NCBI RefSeq assembly: GCF_003601985.1
Contig: NZ_QZXA01000011.1
Location: 172,118 to 236,117, forward strand
DNA length: 64,000 nucleotides
Direction of reading: 5' to 3'
Source of the DNA: Mesorhizobium jarvisii
GTDB taxonomy: Bacteria; Pseudomonadota; Alphaproteobacteria; Rhizobiales; Rhizobiaceae
Shown here: piece by piece, positions 51,715-60,213 of the stretch
Position numbering within the stretch: position 1 is the stretch's first letter
Layout: the number at the start of each line of letters is the position of its first letter
Notes under the pieces: model-generated
Database searches by the model: none
What the model was told of the DNA's origin: nothing
Seen by the model: only the letters and a program-made list of their open reading frames with translations
Made by a program: the position numbers and the translations under genes

Positions 51715-52851
51715 ATGCTCTTGGTGAGCGCCCCAATTCTAGGCGAGCCGGAGAAGGCAGCCTTGTCAAAGGTGATTGACAGCGGCTGGCTTACCATGGG
51801 GGAGCAGGTGCGCGCATTCGAACTGGCCTTTGCCGATATGCATGGCGCGCGAGATTGCGTGGCGGTTGGTTCCTGCACCGCGGCGCTTCATCTCATCCTG
51901 CATGCACTGGGAATAGGACCCGGCGACGAAGTATTGGTCCCGTCGCTGACTTTCGTGGCGACCGCGAATGCGGTGCTTTATGTCGGAGCGACTCCGGTCT
52001 TCGTCGATATCGAGTCGGTCGACGTGCCGTTGATGTCTCTCGCGGAAGCCGAAGCGCGGTGCACCTCGCGCACGAAGGCGGTCATCCTCGTTCACTTCGC
52101 GGGCTATCTCGCCAATAGGGAACAATGGCAGCGGTTCGCCCGGGTTCGAGGGCTCCATATCATCGAGGACGCCGCGCATGCCCCTGGCCTGAGGGAAGTG
52201 GGAACGTTCGGCACCGCGGCGGCCTTCAGCTTCTATGGCAACAAGAACATGACGACGGCGGAAGGCGGCGCCGTGATCGCCCGTGATTCCGATCTGCTCG
52301 ACAGGGTTCGCCAAGCCCGCGGGCACGGGATGACCAGCGGGACGCACCAGCGGCTGAACAGCCGTACCCCGCAATATGATGTCACGATGCTCGGGTTCAA
52401 CTACCGCATGGACGAAATGCGTGCGGCAATCGGGCTCGTTCAACTGCAGAACCTGCAAGAGTGGAACGAGATCAGGCGTATCCTGGCCGTCCTGTATCGG
52501 CGCCTCATCGCGGAACATTGCCCGGCCGTGACCATTCCATTCAGCGAACCCCGGACGTCGGCTCACCACATCATGCCGATCCTCCTGCCGCGCTACGCAA
52601 GGCGGCAGGACGTGATCGACGAACTGCGGACGCAGGGGATACAGACCACGATCCATTATCCGCCGGTGCACCAGATGACGTTCTATCGCGAGCGTTATCC
52701 CGACATCACTCTGCCGCGTACAGAGGACTTTGCTCAGCGAGAGCTGACAATCCCGCTGCACCCTCAAATCACCTCAACTCTCGCCGAGGCGGTTGTGGCT
52801 GCACTTGCAAGCGCACTCAACGGCGGTGCCCAAACAGGAACTGCGGCATGA
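51715..52851 (+). CDS. DegT/DnrJ/EryC1/StrS-family sugar aminotransferase
   Basis: This 378-residue PLP enzyme has the family layout: GSCTAALHL near residue 60, LVPSLTFVATANAV, and the PLP Lys in FYGNKNMTTAEGG. These enzymes transaminate 4-keto-6-deoxy nucleotide sugars. The LegB-like dehydratase encoded two genes later could supply such a substrate. The ATG at 51715 has GGAGGTCAAG upstream. Its stop overlaps the next start (ATGA). Confidence 0.92.
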   Translation: MLLVSAPILGEPEKAALSKVIDSGWLTMGEQVRAFELAFADMHGARDCVAVGSCTAALHLILHALGIGPGDEVLVPSLTFVATANAVLYVGATPVFVDIESVDVPLMSLAEAEARCTSRTKAVILVHFAGYLANREQWQRFARVRGLHIIEDAAHAPGLREVGTFGTAAAFSFYGNKNMTTAEGGAVIARDSDLLDRVRQARGHGMTSGTHQRLNSRTPQYDVTMLGFNYRMDEMRAAIGLVQLQNLQEWNEIRRILAVLYRRLIAEHCPAVTIPFSEPRTSAHHIMPILLPRYARRQDVIDELRTQGIQTTIHYPPVHQMTFYRERYPDITLPRTEDFAQRELTIPLHPQITSTLAEAVVAALASALNGGAQTGTAA

Positions 52852-53522
52852 ATGCGTCGGACCGTTCCCTTCATCGGCGCTTCGTCTCAAACCCCGCTCA
52901 TGGTTTGGCGCGACGCTCGATCGATCTCGCGGTCGCGGGCGCCGCGCTCATCGTATTTGCACCGCTGATGCTTTTGATCGCCGGAGCGCTTCTGCTCGAA
53001 GGCGGTGGCTCGATCTTGTTCGCACAGACCCGCATGGGCGCCGGTGGCCGACCCTTCCGCATGTACAAATTTCGCAAGTTCGGTGTGAACTGCGGTTCCC
53101 AAGGCCTCGCACTGACCGTCGTGGGCGACAGCCGCATGACGACGGTGGGCCGGTTCCTCGCGGCAACAAAGTTCGACGAACTGCCGCAGCTGTGGAACGT
53201 CCTCAAAGGCGAAATGGCGATCGTCGGGCCACGACCCGAGAGCATGGCTTTCGCCGATTGTTTCCGAGGCGGCCTCGAGGCGGTCCTGCAATACAAGCCC
53301 GGCCTGCTGGGGCCAACCCAGGTTGTCTTCCGGCACGAGGCGCATTTCTTCCCCCGATCCGCGGATCCGATCCTGTTCTATCGGGAGGTTATGTTCCCCG
53401 CCAAGGCCAGACTCGACCTCTCCTATTATCCGCAGCGCACCATCGTCTCCGACATCGTGTGGATGGCGCGTGGCGTCCTGGCGGTTGTCGGCTGGGTTCC
53501 ATCACAGCCGATCGACGTATGA
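52848..53522 (+). CDS. Initiating phosphoglycosyltransferase (bacterial sugar transferase)
   Basis: The 224-residue protein has one N-terminal membrane segment (about 28-50) and the family core: MYKFRKFGVN, TKFDELPQLWNVLKGEM, VGPRPESM. It transfers the first sugar-1-phosphate onto undecaprenyl phosphate to start the repeat unit. The short length without extra membrane helices resembles PglC and WbpS-type monotopic enzymes more than WbaP. It is coupled to the aminotransferase by an ATGA overlap, and a much longer upstream frame is rejected. Confidence 0.92.
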   Translation: MNASDRSLHRRFVSNPAHGLARRSIDLAVAGAALIVFAPLMLLIAGALLLEGGGSILFAQTRMGAGGRPFRMYKFRKFGVNCGSQGLALTVVGDSRMTTVGRFLAATKFDELPQLWNVLKGEMAIVGPRPESMAFADCFRGGLEAVLQYKPGLLGPTQVVFRHEAHFFPRSADPILFYREVMFPAKARLDLSYYPQRTIVSDIVWMARGVLAVVGWVPSQPIDV

Positions 53523-53568
53523 ACCCCAAAAGGAAAAGCGCTCCAGTCAGCCAAGGGAATGCGCAGTC

Positions 53569-54573
53569 ATGAGCTACAACGGCAAGAAAGTTCTGGTGAC
53601 AGGCGCGGATGGATTTATCGGTTCGCATCTCACTGAGGCGCTCGTCCGCAACGGCGCGGATGTCACTGCTCTGGCGCTTTACAATTCCTTCGACAGCCAT
53701 GGATGGCTGGACGATTTGCCGGACAAGATCCGCAGCCAGCTGAAGCTCGTCCGCGGTGACGTCCGCGACAGCGCGTTCCTGAACCGGATCGTGCGCGGTC
53801 AGGCCGTCGTGTTTCACCTGGCTGCGCTCATTGCGATTCCATATTCCTACGCGGCTGCCCAGTCCTATGTGGAAACCAACATCCTGGGTACGGTGAACGT
53901 TCTTGAAGCGGCGCGTCAATGGGAGACGGAGCGGGTGGTGCATACCTCCACGAGCGAGGTCTATGGAACCGCCCAGACCATGCCCATCAGCGAAACGCAT
54001 CCGCTGCAGGGACAGTCGCCCTATTCGGCATCCAAGATAGGCGCCGACATGATGGCGGAGTCCTACGCCAGGTCGTTCGATGTCCCTGTGGTCATCATGC
54101 GGCCCTTCAACACTTATGGTCCGCGCCAGAGCGAACGCGCCATCGTGCCGACCATCATCCGGCAGGCTCTCGATCCGAATTGCCCGGCGATCATGGTCGG
54201 CGATACGAGCCCGATCCGTGACCTGACCTTTGTCGAAGACACTGCGGCGGCCTTCCAGACCGCGGGCCTGGCCGGGCTCGAATTCGGCCACGCCTACAAT
54301 GCCGGCAGCCAACGCGCCGCGACCATCTCCGACGTATTGGATCTTGTCCTGGAACTAAGCGGTTCCAAGAAACCGGTCCATCGTGACGAAAGGCGTTTGC
54401 GGCCGCAAAATTCGGAGGTTCGCGCCTTGCTCGCCGATTCCTCGCGTTTTGAAGGCGAGACTGGGTGGCAGGCGCAGACCAGCCTGCGCGACGGGCTGGA
54501 GCGAACGATCGCATGGTGGCGCGCGCGCCTTAGTGAAGGCCGGGTACGGCGCGAAATGGGTTACATGACATGA
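53569..54573 (+). CDS. LegB-like NAD-dependent nucleotide-sugar 4,6-dehydratase/epimerase
   Basis: This 334-residue short-chain dehydrogenase opens with VTGADGFIGSHLTEALVR and has LALYNSFDSHGWLDD, AALIAIPYSYAAAQSY, TSTSEVYGTAQ, and the Tyr-Lys pair in SPYSASKIGAD. These stretches match the LegB group (NDP-sugar 4,6-dehydratase of legionaminic-acid-type pathways). With the aminotransferase and the nucleotidyltransferase it can make a 4-amino-4,6-dideoxy sugar. The ATG at 53569 has AAGGGA upstream; the start overlapping the previous gene is rejected. Its stop overlaps the next start (ATGA). Confidence 0.88.
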   Translation: MSYNGKKVLVTGADGFIGSHLTEALVRNGADVTALALYNSFDSHGWLDDLPDKIRSQLKLVRGDVRDSAFLNRIVRGQAVVFHLAALIAIPYSYAAAQSYVETNILGTVNVLEAARQWETERVVHTSTSEVYGTAQTMPISETHPLQGQSPYSASKIGADMMAESYARSFDVPVVIMRPFNTYGPRQSERAIVPTIIRQALDPNCPAIMVGDTSPIRDLTFVEDTAAAFQTAGLAGLEFGHAYNAGSQRAATISDVLDLVLELSGSKKPVHRDERRLRPQNSEVRALLADSSRFEGETGWQAQTSLRDGLERTIAWWRARLSEGRVRREMGYMT

Positions 54574-55853
54574 CCCTGCTCCGCCGGCACATGTTGGTAC
54601 TGCTGCTGATTGCCGGTGCCATGTTCGCGAATATTTATATGCTCGGTGGTCGCGAAAGCAGCGCATCGCAAACGTCGGCCACACCACCGGTGAAAAACCT
54701 GCCGGACTATCTTGGCGAAGCAACGGATCCCTGGTCCGGCACGACTTTCGTACGGATCACCCAGCCTGGAATTCTCGGCCTGGCGGGTGTCTGCGGGAAG
54801 AAATACTGCACCCACCGTTACTCGAGTGCACAGGCCTGGAATGCTGACCAGAGCCTTCTCGTGATCGTCAATGGTTGTGGTGGCATGTGCTTCCTCGACG
54901 GGCACAGCTACGTGCCATTGTTCCATCGCGACCGCTCGAATGAAACTGAATGCGAGTGGCATCCCAGGGATCCCCAGCTGATGATCTGCGTCGCTGGCAG
55001 GCAGATTTACACCTGGGCGCCGCGCACAAATCATGAGGATGTCGTGTTCGACACGGCAGCCTACAGCAAACTTCAGTTCGGACCTTACAAAGGCAATCCG
55101 AGCCGCGACGGCAACCGTATTGCGGTGCGTGCAACGCGCAATGACGGCAAATCGGTGGTCTTTGGCTACGACCTCAAGCAGCGGCGGAAATTCCCGGATA
55201 TCGATCTTACCCAGCTTCCGGGGACCACTGGCTCCTGCTCGATCTCTCCGCTGGGGATCAATATTGTGTGCTCACAGGCATTGTCGGAAGACCATGAACC
55301 GACCTTCGTCTTTTCCATCGACGGCGTCTTGCAACAGAAGTGGATGGAGCACCACCGGCCCGGTCACGGCGACATGACGGTCGATGCCGACGGCAGCGAA
55401 ATCTATGTCGGGATCAGCAAATCGAATCCCGACATATATCAGGTGATCAAGCGCCGATTGGCCGACGGCAAGGTCACGTCGCTGATGAAATATGGCGAGG
55501 CCATGCATGCGTCGCTCAGGTCCCTGGACAGGCCCGGCTGGGTGTTTCTGAGCTATGGCGGAACGCCAGCCGAAGTATCGCAGCACCCGGACTGGGCGCC
55601 TTACGCGCAGCAGGTCATTGCGGTGCGCACGGACGGCAGCGGAGAGGTCCGCCGTATCGTGGAAACGCAGAACACCCACTTCGACTACTGGAGCGAGACG
55701 CATGCCTCGCCCTCGCCGGACGGCTCACAGGTAATCTGGTCGAGCAATTGGGGTGTGCCCGGTGGCCCGGTATACGATTTCGTTACCCGTCTTGAGTGGC
55801 CTTCGGAGCCGGTCCCGAACCAGAAGGAGATTGTCGCAAATGGCCTTCAATAA
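54570..55853 (+). CDS. Membrane-anchored periplasmic beta-propeller-like protein, unknown
   Basis: This 427-residue protein has an N-terminal signal/anchor helix (RRHMLVLLLIAGAMFANIYML). Behind it are repeated blades with internal similarity (SRDGNRIAVRA, VDADGSEIYVG, PSPDGSQVIWSS), as in TolB, PD40 or oligogalacturonide-lyase-like propellers. A pair of Cys (CGKKYC) and a CGGMC motif suggest disulfides. I know no named function. It is coupled to the dehydratase (ATGA) and overlaps the export-protein gene by 14 bases, so it belongs to this pathway, possibly as a periplasmic polymer-binding or modifying protein. Confidence 0.75.
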   Translation: MTLLRRHMLVLLLIAGAMFANIYMLGGRESSASQTSATPPVKNLPDYLGEATDPWSGTTFVRITQPGILGLAGVCGKKYCTHRYSSAQAWNADQSLLVIVNGCGGMCFLDGHSYVPLFHRDRSNETECEWHPRDPQLMICVAGRQIYTWAPRTNHEDVVFDTAAYSKLQFGPYKGNPSRDGNRIAVRATRNDGKSVVFGYDLKQRRKFPDIDLTQLPGTTGSCSISPLGINIVCSQALSEDHEPTFVFSIDGVLQQKWMEHHRPGHGDMTVDADGSEIYVGISKSNPDIYQVIKRRLADGKVTSLMKYGEAMHASLRSLDRPGWVFLSYGGTPAEVSQHPDWAPYAQQVIAVRTDGSGEVRRIVETQNTHFDYWSETHASPSPDGSQVIWSSNWGVPGGPVYDFVTRLEWPSEPVPNQKEIVANGLQ

Positions 55854-57099
55854 ACGAACCGTTCTTGCCGCGGTTGCGGTGATGTCCCTGACATCGATGG
55901 CCGCCGCAGGCGAAGCCGAGCAATATCAACTGTCACCTGGCGATACCGTCGAGATAGGGATAGCGCCGATCCCGGATCGAGCGCAGCGCGCCGTGGTCCA
56001 GATGGATGGCAATATCGCCCTTCCCGAGGTCGGGATGATCATGGTCGCAGGCCTGACGGCGTCTCAATTGCAGACGCGCATGCAAGCGCTTTTGCCGACC
56101 AAGATCTTTCACGTGCGTCTGGCCGATGGACGGGAGCAGATGGTTGTCGTCAAACCGGACGACGTGACCGCCATCATCGTGGAGTATCGTCCAATCTACG
56201 TGATGGGCGACGTGCTCACCCCTGGACAACAGGCCTACCGTCCGCTCATGACCGTACGGCAGGCGCTTGCCGTCTCCGGCGGCTTCAGCCTTTTGCGGTC
56301 ACGGGCGGGCCAAACGGGTCCCGATCCGGTTGATCTCAGGCGCGATTACGAAACACTTTGGGGGGAGTACACCAAAGACTATTTTCACGCCGCCCGTGTC
56401 CGCGCCGAACTTCAGGGCCAGGCGGATTTCGACAAGCAGACGCCGCAGGGGTCACCTCTGTCGCCCAGCGTCGGAGCTGCGATCGCCCAGGCTGAAACGG
56501 ACGGGCTGAAGATTGCGCTGAGCGATTTCCAGCAGGAGCAGACTTTTCTTGAGAGGGGCGAGAAGGATGCGGCTGATCAAATCGAGGTTTTGCAGAAGCG
56601 CGAACAGGTCGAGGCCGAGAGCGTGAAGGCGGATCAGGAAGACCTGGCGAAAGTAACCAAGGCGTTTGATGCAGGCAATCTGACCAACACTCGGCTCGCC
56701 GATGTCAGGCGCGCCTTGCTTCTGTCGTCGAGCGGTGCGCTGCAAACCTCGGTCGAGCTCATGAGAGCGCGGCGCCAGCAGGAGGACTATGTCAGGCAGC
56801 ACGAACGCAATGACAATCAAAGGAGGATTGCCTTGCTGACGGATCTGAAGGACACCAACGCGCGGCTGGGTGATGTCACCGCCAGGCTCCACGCCGCCAG
56901 CGAGAAGCTGCAACCGACCGGAGCGTCCGCCCAGCCATTGCCGATTGCCGGCGAAACAATCCGGGCTCAGGTCACGATCGTCCGCAAGGTCGGCGATGAG
57001 TGGCGCAAGCTGTCGGCTGACGAAGACACGATCGTGATGCCGGGAGATACTGTCGAAGCCAAGTTCAGCAGCGATCTGCAAAGCGCGGCAATCCAATAG
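55840..57099 (+). CDS. ExoF-like outer-membrane polysaccharide export protein
   Basis: The 419-residue protein has a signal peptide (TVLAAVAVMSLTSMAAAGEAE), a polysaccharide-export domain (QLSPGDTVEIGI), a soluble beta-grasp region (YVMGDVLTPGQQAYRPLM), and a long C-terminal coiled coil (about 200-380), the layout and length of rhizobial ExoF. It would carry the polymer through the periplasm and outer membrane. The ATG at 55840 has AAGGAG upstream; it overlaps the propeller gene by 14 bases. Confidence 0.88.
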   Translation: MAFNKRTVLAAVAVMSLTSMAAAGEAEQYQLSPGDTVEIGIAPIPDRAQRAVVQMDGNIALPEVGMIMVAGLTASQLQTRMQALLPTKIFHVRLADGREQMVVVKPDDVTAIIVEYRPIYVMGDVLTPGQQAYRPLMTVRQALAVSGGFSLLRSRAGQTGPDPVDLRRDYETLWGEYTKDYFHAARVRAELQGQADFDKQTPQGSPLSPSVGAAIAQAETDGLKIALSDFQQEQTFLERGEKDAADQIEVLQKREQVEAESVKADQEDLAKVTKAFDAGNLTNTRLADVRRALLLSSSGALQTSVELMRARRQQEDYVRQHERNDNQRRIALLTDLKDTNARLGDVTARLHAASEKLQPTGASAQPLPIAGETIRAQVTIVRKVGDEWRKLSADEDTIVMPGDTVEAKFSSDLQSAAIQ

Positions 57100-57336
57100 G
57101 CCGCTTTAGTCGCAGTCCGAAAAAAGAAATGAGTTGGGGGAACTTACTGTTCGATCAGGGCGTCGAACACAAGCGAACGGGAGATACAGGTGAGGCTCAA
57201 TTCCAGGCAAGGGGTGCCGCCGACGAACGCGGCTCAGATGGCTCAGTCAGCAAGTTACGCTTTCGATACGCCTTCGGCATCGCGAGTTCCCCGGGCCAAG
57301 CCGCGGACCGGTGAGCCCGGAATTTGGCAGGAGCTG

Positions 57337-58098
57337 ATGTCCAACCAGCAGGTCCACACGCCGGGCGACCGGGTGTCGGACGACTACAGGGCCAGCCATT
57401 GCGCACCGGGCTACGGCGCGCATTACAACAAGACGCACGAGTCCGGCTACTACGGCGCGCTTTGGGAGAAAATCGAAAAACCCTTGATCCTGAACGTTCT
57501 TCGCCCAATGGGCGGAGCCGGCCGGAACTGCCTCGATTTCGCATGCGGAACAGGTCGCATCACCAGCGTGGCAGCCGGCGTGTTTGGCGAGGTGGTCGGC
57601 GCCGACATTTCGAGATCCATGCTGGGCAGCGCGCAAGTTCCGCCCAATGTGAGACTGCGCCACGTCGACATGACAACAGAACCTCTCGGCGAAACCTTTG
57701 ATGTCGTAACGGCATTTCGCTTCTTCCTGAACGCCGAGGATCAGCTGAAGCGGGATGCGTTGAAGGCGATAAATGAACATTTGAAGGACGGCGGGCGTCT
57801 TGTGTGCAACGTTCACATGAATGCGACTTCACCAATCGGCCTGGTTTGCCGGCTGCTCAATCGGCTGTTTGGACGGACAATTCGCAACACGCTGAGCGTG
57901 GCGAAGTTCAAGGAGCTCCTGACCGCGTCGGGATTCCTTGTCGAGGAGATGATACCTTACGGCTATCTGCCCCGGCCGGGAAACCTCTTGCCCGGAGTCT
58001 GTGAAGCGTTGATGGAGCCCTTCGAAAAGGCGTCCAGAACTCTTCACGTTCCTGGACAACTGGCGCAACATTTCCTGGTTATCGCGAAGAAGCGCTAG
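57337..58098 (+). CDS. SAM-dependent methyltransferase, small-molecule type
   Basis: The 253-residue protein has the SAM-binding motif CLDFACGTGRITSVAA, an acidic loop VVGADIS, and a later FDVVTAFRFF. It may methylate a sugar hydroxyl or acid of the repeat unit. ATG 57337 is preceded by AGGAG with a tight 3-base spacing; a GTG at 57190 with GGAG upstream is an alternative that adds 49 residues. It is in the same direction as the export genes and followed by a hairpin. Confidence 0.78.
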   Translation: MSNQQVHTPGDRVSDDYRASHCAPGYGAHYNKTHESGYYGALWEKIEKPLILNVLRPMGGAGRNCLDFACGTGRITSVAAGVFGEVVGADISRSMLGSAQVPPNVRLRHVDMTTEPLGETFDVVTAFRFFLNAEDQLKRDALKAINEHLKDGGRLVCNVHMNATSPIGLVCRLLNRLFGRTIRNTLSVAKFKELLTASGFLVEEMIPYGYLPRPGNLLPGVCEALMEPFEKASRTLHVPGQLAQHFLVIAKKR

Positions 58099-58127
58099 CG
58101 GAATCGCACACTCAAATGGCGACGTGA

Positions 58128-58146
58128 AAACGGCCGGGAGCCGTTT
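58128..58146 (+). terminator. Hairpin after the methyltransferase gene
   Basis: AAACGGC-CGGGA-GCCGTTT forms a perfect 7-base stem 29 bases after the methyltransferase stop. The run of T is only the stem itself, so it may be a weak terminator separating this operon from the secretion genes. Confidence 0.5.
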
Positions 58147-58447
58147 GCCTGAGGGGCGACTCACCCTCCGAAAAGGACGGCGCGGTGTCGCTCGCGTTGC
58201 CGGGAACGCGACCTCCACAGCCTTCCGGTACTCCTTAAAACGGTAGTTTTCCCCTGATTTAATGCGTCAGATTCGGGTTTCTCGGCTCGGCGCCACGATT
58301 TCGCTACATTTTGACCGAAGGCCACGTACGTTAGTGGGGCGTAAATTAGAAGGCAAAGAGGGATACGCTCCTGAAAACCCAAAAATTGTCCGTGGCCAAC
58401 GGGGCCAGTGAGCTTGCGCAACGATTTCTCACCGGAGGTCGCAAGCG
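58147..58447. other. Intergenic stretch upstream of the secretion genes
   Basis: A perfect inverted repeat TCGCGTT-GCCGGG-AACGCGA at 58192-58211 lies in this gap. It should contain the promoter for the T1SS pair. Between it and the T1SS start the DNA is locally richer in A and T (around 58230-58350). No gene is seen. Confidence 0.45.
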
Positions 58448-60202
58448 ATGAGCTCCGGAGGGATACGTTCGCCCGATCTGCGTGGCGCCATGCTTGGTGC
58501 CGTGCCCGGGCTGGTAGGCGTCGGCGTCTTCTCGGCGGTGATAAACCTTCTCGCCCTGACTGGCTCCGTCTATATGCTGCAGATCTACGACCGCGTTCTG
58601 CCTTCGCAGAGCGTTCCGACCCTTGTCGGATTTACGGTCGGAATGCTGGGCCTTTACGCGGTCTATGGATTGCTGGATTTCGTACGGCTTCGCCTCCTGG
58701 TTCGAATAGGCAATCGTCTCCATAAGAATCTGCAGCAAAGGGTGTTCGGCCTGTCGCTGTCCTTACCGCTCATCGGCGGGCAGGACGCGAACCGGATACA
58801 GCCGCTGCGTGATCTGGATCAGATCCGCGGCTTCCTTTCGGGATTGGGGCCGACCGTCATCTTCGACGCGCCTTGGATACCGTTTTATCTGCTGATCATC
58901 TATCTTCTGCATCCTGCGCTCGGTCTGCTGGCAACAAGCGGTGCGATTATTGTCGTTCTGCTCACGGTGATAGCGGAAGTCCTTGGCCGCGCATCCGCGG
59001 CACGCGCGTCCGAGACGATGGTGTCGCAACGCAATCTTGCCGATTCCGGCCGCCGCAACGCGGAGGTTGTGCGCGCGATGGGCCTTTCCGGGCGGCTTGC
59101 CCGCCGCTGGAGCGAGATCAACCACGCCTATCTCACGCACCAGGAACGACTTTCCGACATTGTCGGCGCCACCGGTGCCCTCTCGAGGGCGCTGCGGATG
59201 GCCTTGCAGTCCTCTGTTCTGGGACTGGGCGCCTATCTCGTGATCGGGGGGGAAGCGTCGCCAGGTGTGATCATAGCATCGTCGATACTGCTGGGCCGCT
59301 CGTTGGCTCCGGTTGACGCTGCGCTCGCAAACTGGCGAGGCTTCGCGGCTTTCCGGCAAAGCTATTCCCAACTGGCCAAGGTGCTGGCTGTCGTCGGTGG
59401 GCATGAAGAAGTCATGGAACTGCCGCGCCCGCAGGCGGCGCTTGCGGTCGAGGACCTGACAATAGCGCCGCCGGGCCAGCAAAAACCGACGGTGGCCAAT
59501 GTCAGCTTTAGCCTGTCCGGGGGCGCAGGAATGGCCATTGTCGGCCCGAGCGGTTCTGGGAAAACGACACTTGTGCGCGCGCTGGTTGGAGTGTGGCAGC
59601 CGCTACGCGGAAGGGTAAGGCTGGACGAAGCCTCGCTCGACCAATGGAATTCGGAAGAGCTTGGCGCTCATGTCGGCTATCTGCCGCAGGACGTCGAACT
59701 GTTTGACGGGACGGTTGCCGATAACATTTCGCGATTTGGTGGCAAGGACGACGCCAAGGGCGTGCTGGCGGCTGCCAGGGCCGCCGGCATCGACAAGATG
59801 ATCATGCGGTTGCCGAATGGTTTTCAAACACGCGTAGGCGAGGGCGGGGCAGCCTTGTCGGCCGGACAGAGGCAACTGGTTGGGCTTGCCCGGGCACTTT
59901 ATGGCGACCCGTTTCTGGTCGTCCTGGACGAGCCGAATTCAAACCTGGACGTCGATGGCGATGCCGCCCTGGCCGGCGCGATCCTGGGGGTGCGCCGACG
60001 TGGAGGGATCGTCATCATTGTTGCGCACCGTCCTTCTGCCCTCACCAATATCGACAAGGTACTCGTCATGTCGAATGGGATGCTTCACTCCTTCGGCTCG
60101 CGCGAGGAGGTCCTGGCCAATGTCATCCGGCCCTTCCCGACGCCTGCCGAACGGCAGGCATCGGTTGTTCCGATGCAGAAAGGGGTGAGCGGTCATGCGT
60201 GA
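58448..60202 (+). CDS. prsD: Type I secretion ABC transporter permease/ATPase (PrsD-like)
   Basis: The 584-residue protein has an N-terminal membrane domain (about 1-310) and a nucleotide-binding domain with Walker A GPSGSGKTTLVRAL, the signature LSAGQRQLVGLARAL, and Walker B FLVVLDEPNSNLD. This is the T1SS exporter layout. In rhizobia PrsD exports RTX glycanases and adhesins. The likely cargo here is the RTX protein at 31344-32831. Its stop nearly touches the adaptor gene. Confidence 0.9.
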   Translation: MSSGGIRSPDLRGAMLGAVPGLVGVGVFSAVINLLALTGSVYMLQIYDRVLPSQSVPTLVGFTVGMLGLYAVYGLLDFVRLRLLVRIGNRLHKNLQQRVFGLSLSLPLIGGQDANRIQPLRDLDQIRGFLSGLGPTVIFDAPWIPFYLLIIYLLHPALGLLATSGAIIVVLLTVIAEVLGRASAARASETMVSQRNLADSGRRNAEVVRAMGLSGRLARRWSEINHAYLTHQERLSDIVGATGALSRALRMALQSSVLGLGAYLVIGGEASPGVIIASSILLGRSLAPVDAALANWRGFAAFRQSYSQLAKVLAVVGGHEEVMELPRPQAALAVEDLTIAPPGQQKPTVANVSFSLSGGAGMAIVGPSGSGKTTLVRALVGVWQPLRGRVRLDEASLDQWNSEELGAHVGYLPQDVELFDGTVADNISRFGGKDDAKGVLAAARAAGIDKMIMRLPNGFQTRVGEGGAALSAGQRQLVGLARALYGDPFLVVLDEPNSNLDVDGDAALAGAILGVRRRGGIVIIVAHRPSALTNIDKVLVMSNGMLHSFGSREEVLANVIRPFPTPAERQASVVPMQKGVSGHA

Positions 60203-60213
60203 GGTGCTGTTTC

